Part shown: piece by piece, positions 46,605 through 57,790 of the stretch
Position numbering within the stretch: the stretch's first letter is position 1
How the letters are laid out: every line of letters starts with the position of its first letter
Program-made: the position numbers and the translations under genes
Origin: Owenia fusiformis
Lineage: Eukaryota; Annelida; Polychaeta; Sabellida; Oweniidae
DNA length: 64,000 nt
NCBI GenBank assembly: GCA_903813345.2
Contig: CAIIXF020000002.1
Coordinates: 28,219,223-28,283,222, forward strand
Reading direction: 5' to 3'
Notes under the pieces: generated by a model
Seen by the model: only the letters and a program-made list of their open reading frames with translations
The model's database searches: none
Told to the model about the DNA's origin: nothing

Positions 46605-47010
46605 GGCGAGGAGCCCGTGAGCCCCTAACATCAGCCCAGTCCCTTATTAAGAATAGAATTGTTGAGTACTGGAATTCATTGTCTCAACAGCATATCAATG
46701 ATGCTATTGACTAGTTAAGGCCAAAATTGAGGGCTATAATTGATCAAAATGGTGGACACATTGAACGTCTGTTTATGTAAATAAAGTTGACAATTAAAGA
46801 AACTTGGTTTTTGCAAGATTTAGAAAACCTGTTTTGAAACGAAAATGACGTCACTTATATAATGGACACTGGTTGACAGACATTATAATAAATTTGAAAT
46901 TATGATATACCAAATTAAAGATGAATAAATTCCCTTTCCACTGGTATATAATATGACATGCTTCGAACAAGAAAATCTTTGAAATACGAGTGTCCCATTT
47001 TTTGAACCAC
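46605..47010 (+). pseudogene. Tc1/mariner transposase C-terminal remnant upstream of glycosyltransferase 3
   Basis: This is a paralogous copy of the 39664-40096 remnant with the same TAG after HINDAID and the same terminus TTTTTTGAACCACCCTGTA near 46992-47010. Sharing the stop shows it was already dead when the flank was duplicated. Confidence 0.7.
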
Positions 47011-47541
47011 CCTGTATATTTATCTAAATTAAATAGGTGTAATTGTTGAAAAAATTGACCCAAGCTGTACCATTATATATGCATTCTAATATGCTTCATC
47101 TTGAATAAAAGTTTTTCTCCGCTAAAATATGACTTGATTTAATTGCATTTTTAACTAAAAGCTCGAGGCCACGCATAAAATATGAACTTAGTGGAAACCG
47201 AGCGTGAGAAGGTGATGCATACCGCTTACGTTTTTATTAATACTAAATTCAAAGTGGAGTGGATATGATACATCAGCTATGTACTCATGGCAGTATACCT
47301 AAACAAAGCATATTGAACAAATAAACAATCATATCAAGAACTTTGCGGACATAATATCACTAATAGACCCGCAATGTGGTGAAAATAACAGAACTGGAGA
47401 CAGAATGGTTCTGACGAATTGAAACTGGCTTGCGTACAAGTAATTGAGTACGCTCTACTGAAGATAACTGACCTATATTAGAGGTGCAGTTTTACTTACT
47501 ATTAATCACAATATTGATTAGCATAAACAGACGGCAGTGTG

Positions 47542-48525
47542 ATGCGTATCCGCACGTTTAATAATTACACCATGAGGAAGTGTAGACAATTCAAATCAAG
47601 CTCCAGTCAGAAGATTTGGTATGCATTTCTCTCTCTCACGACGGGTTGTTTCATTGGGATTCTCCTCACAAGATATGGCTACGTTTTAGAAAAGATCGAC
47701 GTCAACGTAGCAATTAACTGTGTAAATGGTACCAAAATCTTGTTTCACAGTCCGGAAGTGGACAATAACAATGCCAACTTTCGTGTGCCCAATATTGTGC
47801 ATTTCATTTGGTTTGGAAAGAATAGGGAGATGACATTCATTCAGATGGTTAGTATTATGAGTGCCCATAAGATACAGCAACCCGATGTGATAATGTTCCA
47901 CTATGATTTTCTTCCATCGGGAAAATACTGGGATGAATTGAAAAGGAACACACCCCTAAAAATCATCCATCGAAACCAACCAAAAGAAATATTTGGTCAA
48001 AGCATTCTGCATGTCTACCATAGAGGCGACATCGCAAAACTACAGATTCTGCAAGAATTTGGTGGCATTTATATGGATTATGATGTCATAATGGTAAACA
48101 AAATGAATCAGTTAAGAAGATATGACATGGTCATTGGCTTAGAGAAACGGCCGAAAAAGTTCAACGCTGGGATTATATTATCACACAAAGATGCTATTTT
48201 TCTTAAACTATGGTATGAATCATACAGGAACAATTACCGAGCCTTTGACTGGAATTATAACTGTGGTCGGTTATCATATGAGATATATTTAGAGAGACCT
48301 GATTTGTTACACGTTGAACCCTACAAATTTACCACGCCTGATTGGACAGAGCGCCATCTTTTGTTTAACGAAATAATCAATTGGAGAGAGATGTATGCGA
48401 TACATTTAATGCTTCATTTAGATTGGACCAATTACACACCAGAAACGGTGAAAACTTTGAAAAACACATTTGGAGAAGTAGTTCGGAATGTTTATTATGG
48501 CGATTCTAAAGTCATACAAAATTAG
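47542..48525 (+). CDS. DXD glycosyltransferase 3 (Gly_transf_sug/GT32-like), intronless
   Basis: This enzyme has 327 residues from ATG 47542, the same start position as gene 2. The layout is as in genes 1 and 2, with DXD MDYDVI. It differs from both by HYDFLPSGKYW (Cys to Tyr), RNTPLKIIHRNQPKE, an extra Pro in EKRPKKFNAGI, NYNCGRLSYEIYLERP and EIINWREMYAIH. Some of these sit in otherwise invariant blocks, so substrate preference may have drifted. The frame is intact. Confidence 0.9.
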   Translation: MRIRTFNNYTMRKCRQFKSSSSQKIWYAFLSLTTGCFIGILLTRYGYVLEKIDVNVAINCVNGTKILFHSPEVDNNNANFRVPNIVHFIWFGKNREMTFIQMVSIMSAHKIQQPDVIMFHYDFLPSGKYWDELKRNTPLKIIHRNQPKEIFGQSILHVYHRGDIAKLQILQEFGGIYMDYDVIMVNKMNQLRRYDMVIGLEKRPKKFNAGIILSHKDAIFLKLWYESYRNNYRAFDWNYNCGRLSYEIYLERPDLLHVEPYKFTTPDWTERHLLFNEIINWREMYAIHLMLHLDWTNYTPETVKTLKNTFGEVVRNVYYGDSKVIQN

Positions 48526-50817
48526 AGTTGCAACAATTAAAGATAATTTACGGATCGGGCCTACCTTGGAAAATCTTCCACAGACAACTGCAGTTAAAAT
48601 TATCAGGAATTGATATACTTTATAGATTACTAGACAGGAGCAAGCAAGTAACTCAGCAGTTCAAGTCTGAGAACACATTTTAAGACAAACCTTATTATTA
48701 TTTGAAGGTTGATTCAAACCAAAGGCTCTACGGTCGAAGCTGAGAGAGCCTCACTGTCTGGGTAGCTCAATGAATACACGACAGCCGCCGCATTTTAGGG
48801 CAAAAAAGGTACAAGTAGCAAGTAATATGGGTTTAACCTGAGAAACAATCAGACTATACTATTCCTAGAGTACACGAGCCCATCATCCTTCAGTTCAATT
48901 TTTGAAACAACATATCCTTGTAATTTTACTTGTTGAACTCAAAAATGACATCACTTTGAATTATGAAAGTTTAATGGCGTAAATCAAGGTTATTTCTACT
49001 TGTATCTAGTCTATTCACAAAAACAATATATTTTTACAATCAAAAGTGGAGCAATTCGTCAAACTTGGTATTCAGTATGTAGAATATGTACAATACAATA
49101 CTGTAATAAAAGGTCTCAATCTCAAAACGCACGACTATGGTGAGCTCAAAAACTAAACCAAACTCTTTATACCAGTAACTCAATCATCAAGTATTAGGGG
49201 AAAAATTAATTTCGAGGGAGTAATCTTTGGAGCCATAAAGAAAAGTATTTATTTCACAAAGGTTCATATCTTTAAAATGCAATAGTTGGTTATCTATTGA
49301 CAATATTTCTGTTCATTGATTGATCTATGGTTTCGTTACAAAAATACCTAAATGGATCGTTATTGCCATCTAATCACACTGGTTGAGTCACATCGCAACG
49401 ATTATCCCCACCTTCCTTCTCTGTCTATTTGTTTAAATATAACAATTGCAATGAGTTCTTAAATTTCCTTGTACGTTAACATAGATCTTTTGAATTTTGA
49501 CAAAGTGTTTGTCAGAATTTTTCTACCATTTATACATACTGGTCTTGTCAAGATTTTCTGTTTTGTACAATGTACTGTCAATTCCTATAGTAACTAGTTT
49601 CTAATTTTGATTCAAAATTACTAATTCTATCAATTCTATTGATCTTAAAAGATAATCAAAATGAAAATATGATTTTGCTTATCTTTCTCTGGCCCAAGAA
49701 CCCTTTCATGTGCTCTGTGTTTATGTGTTTTTTGTGTTTGTTTGTTTCATATACATTTATAAATTCACCGCTGTCCCCATCGTTCACTCAATGATTTTTT
49801 GGAATTGTGTTCCAATTACTCGAATAGCGAAGAAAGTTAATGTTTAGGTTAAACTCTTCACTAAATTCTTCTAGATTCAAAATTCTATTGGACTCATGGA
49901 TCAAATCTTGTAACTAACAATTATTCTCCAATGTTTTACATTTTCTTCAATATTTTTTGAAGATTTCAGAAAATAATAAAATATATTATAATCATTGTTA
50001 AGTACTACGAACAATATTGTAGTGTAAATGTGAATTATTTCAAATGATTTTAATGCATTAAAATCAATAAAAATTGTTAGGAGGCACAGTATGCATAGAC
50101 TATTACTTTTTCACATTGTATTGTAGCATTTGTATCTTCTTTGCATTTTTACTTAGCCTTGTGCATGCATGCATTGTATATTTTTGTATATATTCATTAC
50201 TTGAATTAGCATATCTCTATGAATTAAAATTCTTTCTTTTTCAACATGAATAAAGTAAAATGTATTTTCATATATGCACTGATATACCCTAATGGGTTCC
50301 TAGTGTCAGCCCTGTTAAAATTTATGTCGAATAATCATACTAATAAACAGATGAACTCTAGTCTGAGGTCATCAAATATGAGTGCAAATGCACCTAAGTA
50401 CTTTAACACATGCACTCGTGAATCACCATCATATCGTATCATCATTTCAACAAAAAATGATATTTTTTATTTTTTTGTATGTTTTTTATTACCCGTAGCT
50501 CCTCATTTTCGTTTTGAACGTATTCATAGTGTTCATTCATTCTTAACTCGATAAACTAAAACTGTTTGCATGCTACACATCGCTTGTCACATGCTTTTTT
50601 ACGCTTTTACCGCGCCTTTATAAATACATTATATTAAACGTTTTTTAGTAGATCCTTATATTGAGGAAACACCAACCACTGGATAGATATTGTACATGTA
50701 CTTCCTGTATATTTTGACGCTATTTAATTTCGCGAATTTTGAGAACTTGAAATGACAATTTCGCCGCGGAATATCACAAGTTTGAATTTTGTTATTCTCT
50801 GAATCTTATTTTTTTTT
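48526..50817. other. 3' flank of glycosyltransferase 3; no gene supported
   Basis: The first 200 bp and the region around 50360-50420 show distant similarity to the flanks of genes 1 and 2, so this is an older duplicate of that flank. The rest is unmatched AT-rich sequence. Confidence 0.45.
50378..50418. repeat. Palindromic box, copy 3
   Basis: GAGTGCAAATGCACCTAAGT then ACTTTAACACATGCACTC. The inner hairpin GTGCA-NN-TGCAC is kept although the loop bases changed. The sequence after GCACTC again differs from the other copies. Confidence 0.5.
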
Positions 50818-51091
50818 CAATTCAATTCAATTATTTATTTCATAATTCTTATATAATATACACTATAAAAAACAAGCCGCTAGACACCCTAGTGGGTATA
50901 TGTTGCGGTTTAACAGAAATCATTAAAATGACAACTAGACTACATATAAAAGAAAACACTTATATTATGTTACATGTAGGTATATAAAAATGGTATTAAC
51001 AATTAATCTAAGGATGTACAATGTAAAAATGTTACAAGAATCGGGTACCAGTATAAAAATCAACAGTATAGTATGATATTGGTATTATACA

Positions 51092-52860
51092 TTATCGATA
51101 GATGAGTAGTTTTTTATATGAAGATTTGAAAATATTTAGAGTGGAGCATTTTTTAATATCATGTGGTAGAGCATTCCAAAGATTAGGACCCAGATAGCGA
51201 AGGGAAAGTTTAGAGCATTTAGGGATATGAAAATAATGCAATTGTCTTGTGTAATGATGATGAATATTAATGTTGATATCAAACAAGTCTTGAAATAGAT
51301 TTTTTGGAAGACTGGGGTGCTTATTAAAGATTTTGTACATGAACTGACCAGTACAATATCTGTTGACATCAAAAATATTTAATATTCTAAGATCTTTAAA
51401 TAGGGGAGCGGAGTGAGAAAGTCTATCCTTATTTAAAGCTAGCCTTAAGAATTGTTTCTGCAGTTTATGTAGACGATCATAAAATGATTTAAATGTGTTA
51501 CCCCAGATTATGTTGCAATAATTTAATTGAGAGTGTATCAATGAGTAGTAAATTGTTTTGAAACTGTCTATTTGAAGTAGATGTTTAATGTGATAAAGAG
51601 AACCAATGACGCGAGAAATCTTTGTTTCAACAGATTTTATGTGCTCTTTAAATTTCAAATTTTTATCAATAATAATTCCAAGAAAGTCAATTTTTTCCCG
51701 GAAATTTATGTTCTCATTGCGTATTTTAAGATTCAGATTTGTTTGATTTTTTTGGGGTCCAAATAGAATAGCATTGGTTTTGCCAATATTAAGTGAAAGT
51801 TTGTTTGCCTTTATCCAGTCATCTATTGAATTCAAGTTTGCATTAGTTCTAGTCATAAGTTCATTTAAATCATAATCACTATCAAGAAGATTGGTGTCAT
51901 CAGCAAACATAATAAATTTTAGATTAGGGGCAACAAAAGGCAGATCATTTATGTAAAGAATAAATAATAGTGGTCCAAGTACCGAGCCCTGCGGAACACC
52001 ACAATTTAGAGATGATTGTTTAGATTCATAATTGTTAATGGTGACATATTGTTTGCGGTCTTTTAAATAACTTTCAAACCAGGACTTAGCTATTCCTCTG
52101 ATGCCATAATATTCAAGTTTTTGTATCAAAATGTCATGATTAATTGTGTCAAAGGCCTTGGAAAAATCTAATGTTATGCCAATGCTCGTTTTCCCCAAAT
52201 CAGTTGATTTTCGAATTTGTTCAATGAAATATAAAATGGCCATGTAGGTAGAGTTGAATTTCTGAAATCCAAATTGATAAGTAAAAATAATTTCAAAACG
52301 TTCTAAAAAACCAGTGAGTTTGGCGTGCATGAGCTTTTCTAACAATTTAGAAAATACAGATAAAACTGAAATTGGTCTATAGTTCGAAGGATTTGTAGTG
52401 ACACCTTTTTTAAATACAGGTGTTACTTTGGCCAATTTGAGGGCGTCTGGGAAAATACCAGATTTAAAAGATAAGTTAAATATATACAAGAGTGGATCAA
52501 TTAAAAACTGTCTTGCAGACTTAATAAGTGATGGTAGAATCCCATCAGGTCCAGGCGAGGAAGATTTTAGAAGACACATTTCTAATTCAAGCTCAGTTTT
52601 TGAGGTCTTTTTGAGATAAATAGATGATTGAACTTTTTGAGCTCTTGCTAGGTATTCATTAAAGCATTTTTTGGATTTTGGAATCTCCTTGGCTAGATTT
52701 TTACCAATATTGGTAAAAAAATTATTAAATCCATTGGAAATGATTTCATGATCTGTTGTTTCCTTTCCATTTATAGTGAATTTAGATGGCAATGCAGCTT
52801 TTTTGTTTTTTCCAAGTAGTTCATTAATGATAGACCAAGACTTTTTAATGTTACCACTTA
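51092..52860 (-). CDS. Reverse transcriptase ORF of the CR1/jockey-like element
   Basis: About 590 codons are open. RT blocks in order: SPGPDGILPSLIK, FKKGVTTNPSNYRPISVLS, GITLDFSKAFDTINHDIL, CGVPQGSVLGPLLFILYIND and the catalytic FADDTNLL, then the thumb region (IDFLGIIIDKNLKFKEHI). The C-terminal part includes GPNLWNALP, common in CR1/Rex/jockey elements. The apparent ATG at 52873 and the first residues MEHPV belong to the mariner terminal repeat, so the true frame entered from upstream. Apart from that insertion this part shows no lesion. Confidence 0.9.
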
Positions 52861-53921
52861 CAGGGTGTTCCATATGTTTCAGGAATGATGCTGTGTTTTA
52901 TTGGTTTTCTTTTCAATCTAACTGAATTTTTGACACAATGTGTCTACACATGTTTTGAATAAGTTAGGAAAGTTTCATATCGTGAGGTTCAGTAGTCTTA
53001 ATTATATGGTTGCTATAGTAACCTAGGGGTAGGGTAGGTGGAGCAGGTATAACAACGCGCAAAGTATATGAAATATTTGTAAAAATAGTTTTTTTTGTAC
53101 GAAGTGTGACTAAGTATTAGGTTGTCAGAGTTGGATCAAACTTGTCAGTAATTAAACAAAAATGAAGGTGGATTCCAAGAAAGTAAAAAATGTCATCACC
53201 CTTGATCACATCACAATTTAAACACCTGTCATGTCATGAGTCACAAAGGAGAATAAACACAGGTCATTTTGGACGAACGGCCATCTTGAAAAGTGAAAAA
53301 GTCATTTGCAAAGGAAAACTTTGACTTAGGCAACACACAACAATCTGTGACAAGACATGACAAGTGTGAATAACAGTTTTCTGCAGCAGACACAATTAAA
53401 CTCCTGATGAATGCACATGGGGAGTCAATGATGGTAACCTCTAGAGTGTATGAGTGGTACAAGCGGTTCAAATCTGGAAGGGAAGCTGAGACCGATTATT
53501 CAAAATGTGGATTTCTGAGAACAGTGAGAGCGCTACCTAATGCGGAAGGATAGATGCTGAAATAATGATGATGGCTAATAAAGGGTGTGATAACATTTTT
53601 AATTTCCAGGAATCCAACCTTTATTCTTTTTAATTTCCAACAAGTTTGATGCAACTATGACAAATTAATACTTTGAACACTTTATACAAAAACTACTATT
53701 TTTACAAAAATGTCATGTTTTGCGTGTTGTTACACCTGCTCCACCTACCCTACCCCTAGGTTACTATAGCAACCCTATTATTCAGTCTACTGAGCTTCAT
53801 GATATGAAACTTTTCCAACTTATTCACAACATATTTGGACACATTTTGTTAAAGTATCAGCTAGATTGAAAAGAAAACCAATAAAATACAGCATCATTCC
53901 TGAAACATATGGAACACCCTG
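52861..53921 (+). mobile_element. Mariner-type element with TIRs of about 200 bp, inserted in the retrotransposon ORF
   Basis: The ends CAGGGTGTTCCATATGTTTC and the inverse near 53902-53921 are flanked by TA (52859-52860 and 53922-53923). The inverted repeats run for about 200 bp and include CCTAGGGGTAGGGTAGGTGG. The interior keeps only the N-terminal part of a transposase. Confidence 0.88.
53390..53555 (+). pseudogene. Mariner transposase N-terminal remnant
   Basis: The frame reads IKLLMNAHGESMMV then RVYEWYKRFKSGREAE, the helix-turn-helix region of mariner transposases (the usual WxKRFKxGRE). It runs into unrelated sequence and a stop soon afterwards. The catalytic domain is deleted. Confidence 0.75.
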
Positions 53922-53969
53922 TACTTCGGCAAACTTATTTTGATAATGTGTACGTTTTATTATTGCTAT

Positions 53970-55381
53970 TTATTGCTATCTATTATTATTATTATTTATT
54001 GCTTTGTTAAACTAAGGTGTACCTTATACCCGTTAAGTTTTCAAAATATTACCCATGACACAAATAATGGTTCAATATTGTACACTAATCATGCCTACCC
54101 AGTGGTCATCTTTTCCGGGGATTCAATTGGCAAATTTCGCGGCGATTATTTTTCTCGATTTGATCACCATCGCGAATTGCACCTAATTAAAACGCACTCG
54201 AGAAATACCGGGAGAATCGTATTTCATTTTTCAAGCAAATGTTTCTTGCTAATTTTTGTGGATCCTAAGTCCTGTATAAGACATAGGCAAGGAGGATTGG
54301 CTCTTAGAGTGCAACATCAACATTCTGTCCCATATATGGGCATGTCGTGATACAAAATTAGAATTCAGACAGCCGCTGTTTTGTTCACTTAAACATTTGA
54401 ATCGGGAATTTAGGTCTTTTTGACATTCTGTGATAAATTGAAAATTTCTTTCACAATTAAATTTTTGTGCCAAAAAATGCTTCGCTGCCTAAGGAGCAAT
54501 CTTTCATCTTTCAACTAGCTAAAACTAAAATCATGGTAAAAGCTTCACAATTTCAAAATAGCAGGTATCGCGAAATCCAATTGAAATCAATGTAGTTCGT
54601 GAAATTGAATAAGCTACAATTTAAAGTTCAACTTGTTTTTGTCTTCAGCATAGGATTATATATTTGAGGATGTACAATAAATGCCAATCAGTAATAGTAT
54701 GCAGATGTATAAATGTATGACTTGGTATTGATTCAATATAATTTTGGTTCATGATTTTGCCTAACAACCACCTAGCAACGGCACAAACATCGAAATAGTG
54801 AAATTGAAAAATTGGGGGTATGGGGAAATAAAAAAATTATGTCTAAAATTTGGACCACAGTGTGCATATACATTGAGGAATATGCAAAAATGCAAAGGTG
54901 TTCATAAAATGGTTTTTGAAGAAATCGGGTTTTCTCTCAAATTCCTGAAGAGAACGCGTTAGGCGACTACTTGGCGAGTGACAATTTTTACCTTCAAAAA
55001 TTCATAACACAGTCAAAAGTGGCTCGATTTTCATGAACTAAAGCATGTTGGAAAGAAAATTCAATATGCTAAACTATTATTTATCAAACAAAGCAATATT
55101 ATCATCTTTTTGTATTTTCTATAGCATTGAAAATAGTGTAACAATCAATATTTTATGAGTTTCAATTTTATTGGCATCAAGTTCCAACTATCATAATAGA
55201 CCCCAATCACCCTGGTTTTTACACCGAAAGGTGTTTGTATCTGTGGCTCAAGCTAAAAAAAATAACGGAGACGTAAAAATAATTGCAAACTGTATTCTGT
55301 ATACGTAAAAATACAATGCATACATTAGGGTTAAACTATTAAAGTAACAGTGCTACATGAATTCATTAAATGATTCATGAA
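53970..55381. other. No gene supported
   Basis: It starts with an AATA/ATTATT-rich stretch. The rest has short open frames without recognised motifs. Confidence 0.3.
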
Positions 55382-56212
55382 TTATTTAAATTTTTCGACC
55401 GAGTTGTTTCTGATTCTAAATTCCTTGCACCAAGCGTGGTTCCAAGCGATATAGTTGTTAATTGGTCTTATGCTTCGTGATCGTAGGCGAGGTGATGTAA
55501 CAACCATTCCCCGTTTTTCTTTAACGGTGTCTAAAATATCCATTGCAATCTCCAGTCTTCCAGTGAGTCTTAGCTGTTTTTTCACAGGGATAAGATCTGG
55601 ACATTTTTCGTTCTGCTCTATTATCGCACTCGAGGAAATAAACGCACTATTCGGACGGCTTATAACTTCCGTTTCGTTGCCATGCAGTGACGTCATGGAT
55701 ACGTGAATGTTCTCATTAATATTTGTAAGTCCACACTCTCCTTCATTCACCTGAACTTCACATGACGTTGGAGTTTTCGTTCTTTTCAAGTATTTTGTAT
55801 AGTTTGGATATGAATTGGTAATGTTTCCGACTAATATATCTTCGTAGCCGCGAAACATGGCAAACTGTGCCTCCGGTGAGAGTTTAGATCCGAAACGAGC
55901 CTGCATTGGCAAATACTCAGTCTTTGCATATTGATTATTGTATAAGGTCTCATTCTGATTCGTATCATCATTGTCGTCGATATAGTCCTCTGTCATTGTT
56001 CTAGACCAGGCCCTCGTGATGCTGTTCAAATTCACGACCTTTTTACTAAAATCCGAGAGAAACTTACTGTATGGAGTTTTTAGAATGCTCTTCTCCGGGA
56101 TAGCCTCAAATTTTCTGTTTTCGGTAAGATCATTCGATTTGGAGACAGATTTCTGTTGATACATTAACCCAGTTCCAACTGAACGACCCCCTCTTCTTTT
56201 ATTTCTGTTCAT
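55382..56212 (-). CDS. Single-exon ORF, 276 residues, family not recognised
   Basis: The ATG at 56212 has an in-frame TAA 9 nt upstream, and the frame runs unbroken to a stop at 55382, so it is complete as one exon. The N-terminus is basic (MNRNKRRGGRSVGTG). The protein is hydrophilic and Asn/Ser-rich, without a signal peptide or membrane segment. Notable parts are ITRAWSRTMTEDYIDDNDDT, a conserved-looking middle (LPMQARFGSKLSPEAQFAMF), and a C-terminal LTGRLEIAMDILDTVKEKRG with SPRLRSRS. The sequence is not repetitive and shows no transposon motif. The length in AT-rich DNA argues for a real gene, perhaps an intronless or retroposed one. I assign no function. Confidence 0.6.
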   Translation of the reverse strand: MNRNKRRGGRSVGTGLMYQQKSVSKSNDLTENRKFEAIPEKSILKTPYSKFLSDFSKKVVNLNSITRAWSRTMTEDYIDDNDDTNQNETLYNNQYAKTEYLPMQARFGSKLSPEAQFAMFRGYEDILVGNITNSYPNYTKYLKRTKTPTSCEVQVNEGECGLTNINENIHVSMTSLHGNETEVISRPNSAFISSSAIIEQNEKCPDLIPVKKQLRLTGRLEIAMDILDTVKEKRGMVVTSPRLRSRSIRPINNYIAWNHAWCKEFRIRNNSVEKFK

Positions 56213-57790
56213 AATGGTGCTTTAAGTTTAGTTTTACTTTGTACATTCAGAATTATCGGAATCAACCGAATTAATTTTTAACACGTTTCTCAAATAAACT
56301 TCTTTCCAGAGCCAACCGATCCATGAGATAATAAGACTGCTATTACGCACCTATTTACGTTAGGACATGTAATATATTGAGCATACGTAAATTAAGAAAT
56401 CGTTTCAGACTCAACATCGGTAAGAAATTACTATAAATTGGGAATTATTAATTGGTTGCATGACTATTATGCTAACGCTGGTAACCATGTCATTAATCCA
56501 AAACAATTCAATATTTTCAATACTTGTGTACCATGCGTGACTGTAAATGTACCAATTCACCTAGTACTAGTCAATATGGTTCCGATCATTTTGTTGTGTA
56601 AAAGTTTGAAATGACTGATTCGTTATCAAATTGAATATAATTGATACAGTTGATAAAATACAATACAATACGTTCCCGAAACAATTGGATAAACCTTGGC
56701 AGTTTTTCCAAAATACTGCACAGACGTTATTCGAATAAATTGAGGTAAAATTAAAAGGCAAAATGATTTGTGATATTCGACTGTTTATCCAACGATGCTT
56801 CTACATTCTACCAAACAAAACTTCCCATTTCGTTCAGAAAGGTCAATGTAGCAAGCTATTATGTTGTTCTCATGGAAAAAAGATATTTACAAAACGAAAG
56901 TGTGTAGTGTGAAGCTATAGCCAATAACCCACATGCGAGTAGAAATAATCTTGATTTACGTCATTAAAAATTCAAAATTCAGTCAAAGTAATATCATATT
57001 TGAAATCTACATGTAAAATTACATCTAGAAATGTGGTTTTAAAAAATGTTTATCAACTTTGAAAAATTAATTTTCTTTGAAAATGTGACTTCTAGCTCGG
57101 GGAGATTCCCCATAGATCCCATGCTATAAAACCACAAAAAATGAAATATCTTTTCTTTGAGTGGACAGATAATATGCTTTACTGGACATATTTTCATTAG
57201 TATAAGTATCAGACACATAAGGGTTATATGAAAATTGAGCCACTTGAATTAATAATATTCAAATTTAAGGGAACTTTCTTATATACCTGCCATGTTAATT
57301 GACCCGAATCAGCCACCTGGTGGTGAATCTGGTAACTACCTACTCGCATTTGGGTAATTGAACACAGGCGAATTTATCGTCGATCATAAGTATGGGATAA
57401 TTCCTCGTGACGATATCATATTGTCCCTCGGAATGAACCCCATATCCAACCCCTTCTTCGTAAACAACCTTTATATGTATACCATAATAGACTGCGCATA
57501 TATTTACAAGTTTATTCAGTGTTTAAATTGATAAATAATTACCATATACTGTTACAGAAGAACACAATTAGACACAATGGGCATAAAGTCGAAATAGAAC
57601 TATCCATTGCAATGAATAGATATTATCCTATATGAGGTTCGGGATATTGGGATTATCCCAAGGCTAATATAATAGACACAAATCTGCCCGAGGGCTGTAG
57701 ATCCCGAGGGAAGATATATTATATTGGTCTAGCGATAATCCAAATATCTTGAACCGACTATAGGATAATACTAAACTTTGATCATCTTGT
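56213..57790. other. Upstream flank of the 276-residue ORF; nothing recognised
   Basis: No ORF, repeat or obvious promoter element stands out. The sequence becomes repetitive from about 57790. Confidence 0.3.

Larger units (their letters stand above)
50818..53969 (-). mobile_element. CR1/jockey-like non-LTR retrotransposon, split by a mariner-type element
   Basis: The main part is 52860-50818. Its 3' end carries short ATTGA/TTGAA repeats (AATTGAATTGAATTG) near 50818-50835. The frame resumes beyond the inserted element at 53924-53969 as THYQNKFAE and then meets an upstream TAA, so the element is also 5'-truncated or decayed there. No endonuclease domain is present. Confidence 0.82.

Noticed and set aside
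30008-47901. - strand frames of 71-113 codons opposite the glycosyltransferases
   Set aside because: They are shadows of the real genes on the + strand and recur only because the genes are paralogues.
51581-51766. + strand ORFs opposite the RT ORF
   Set aside because: They are shadow frames with no independent motif.
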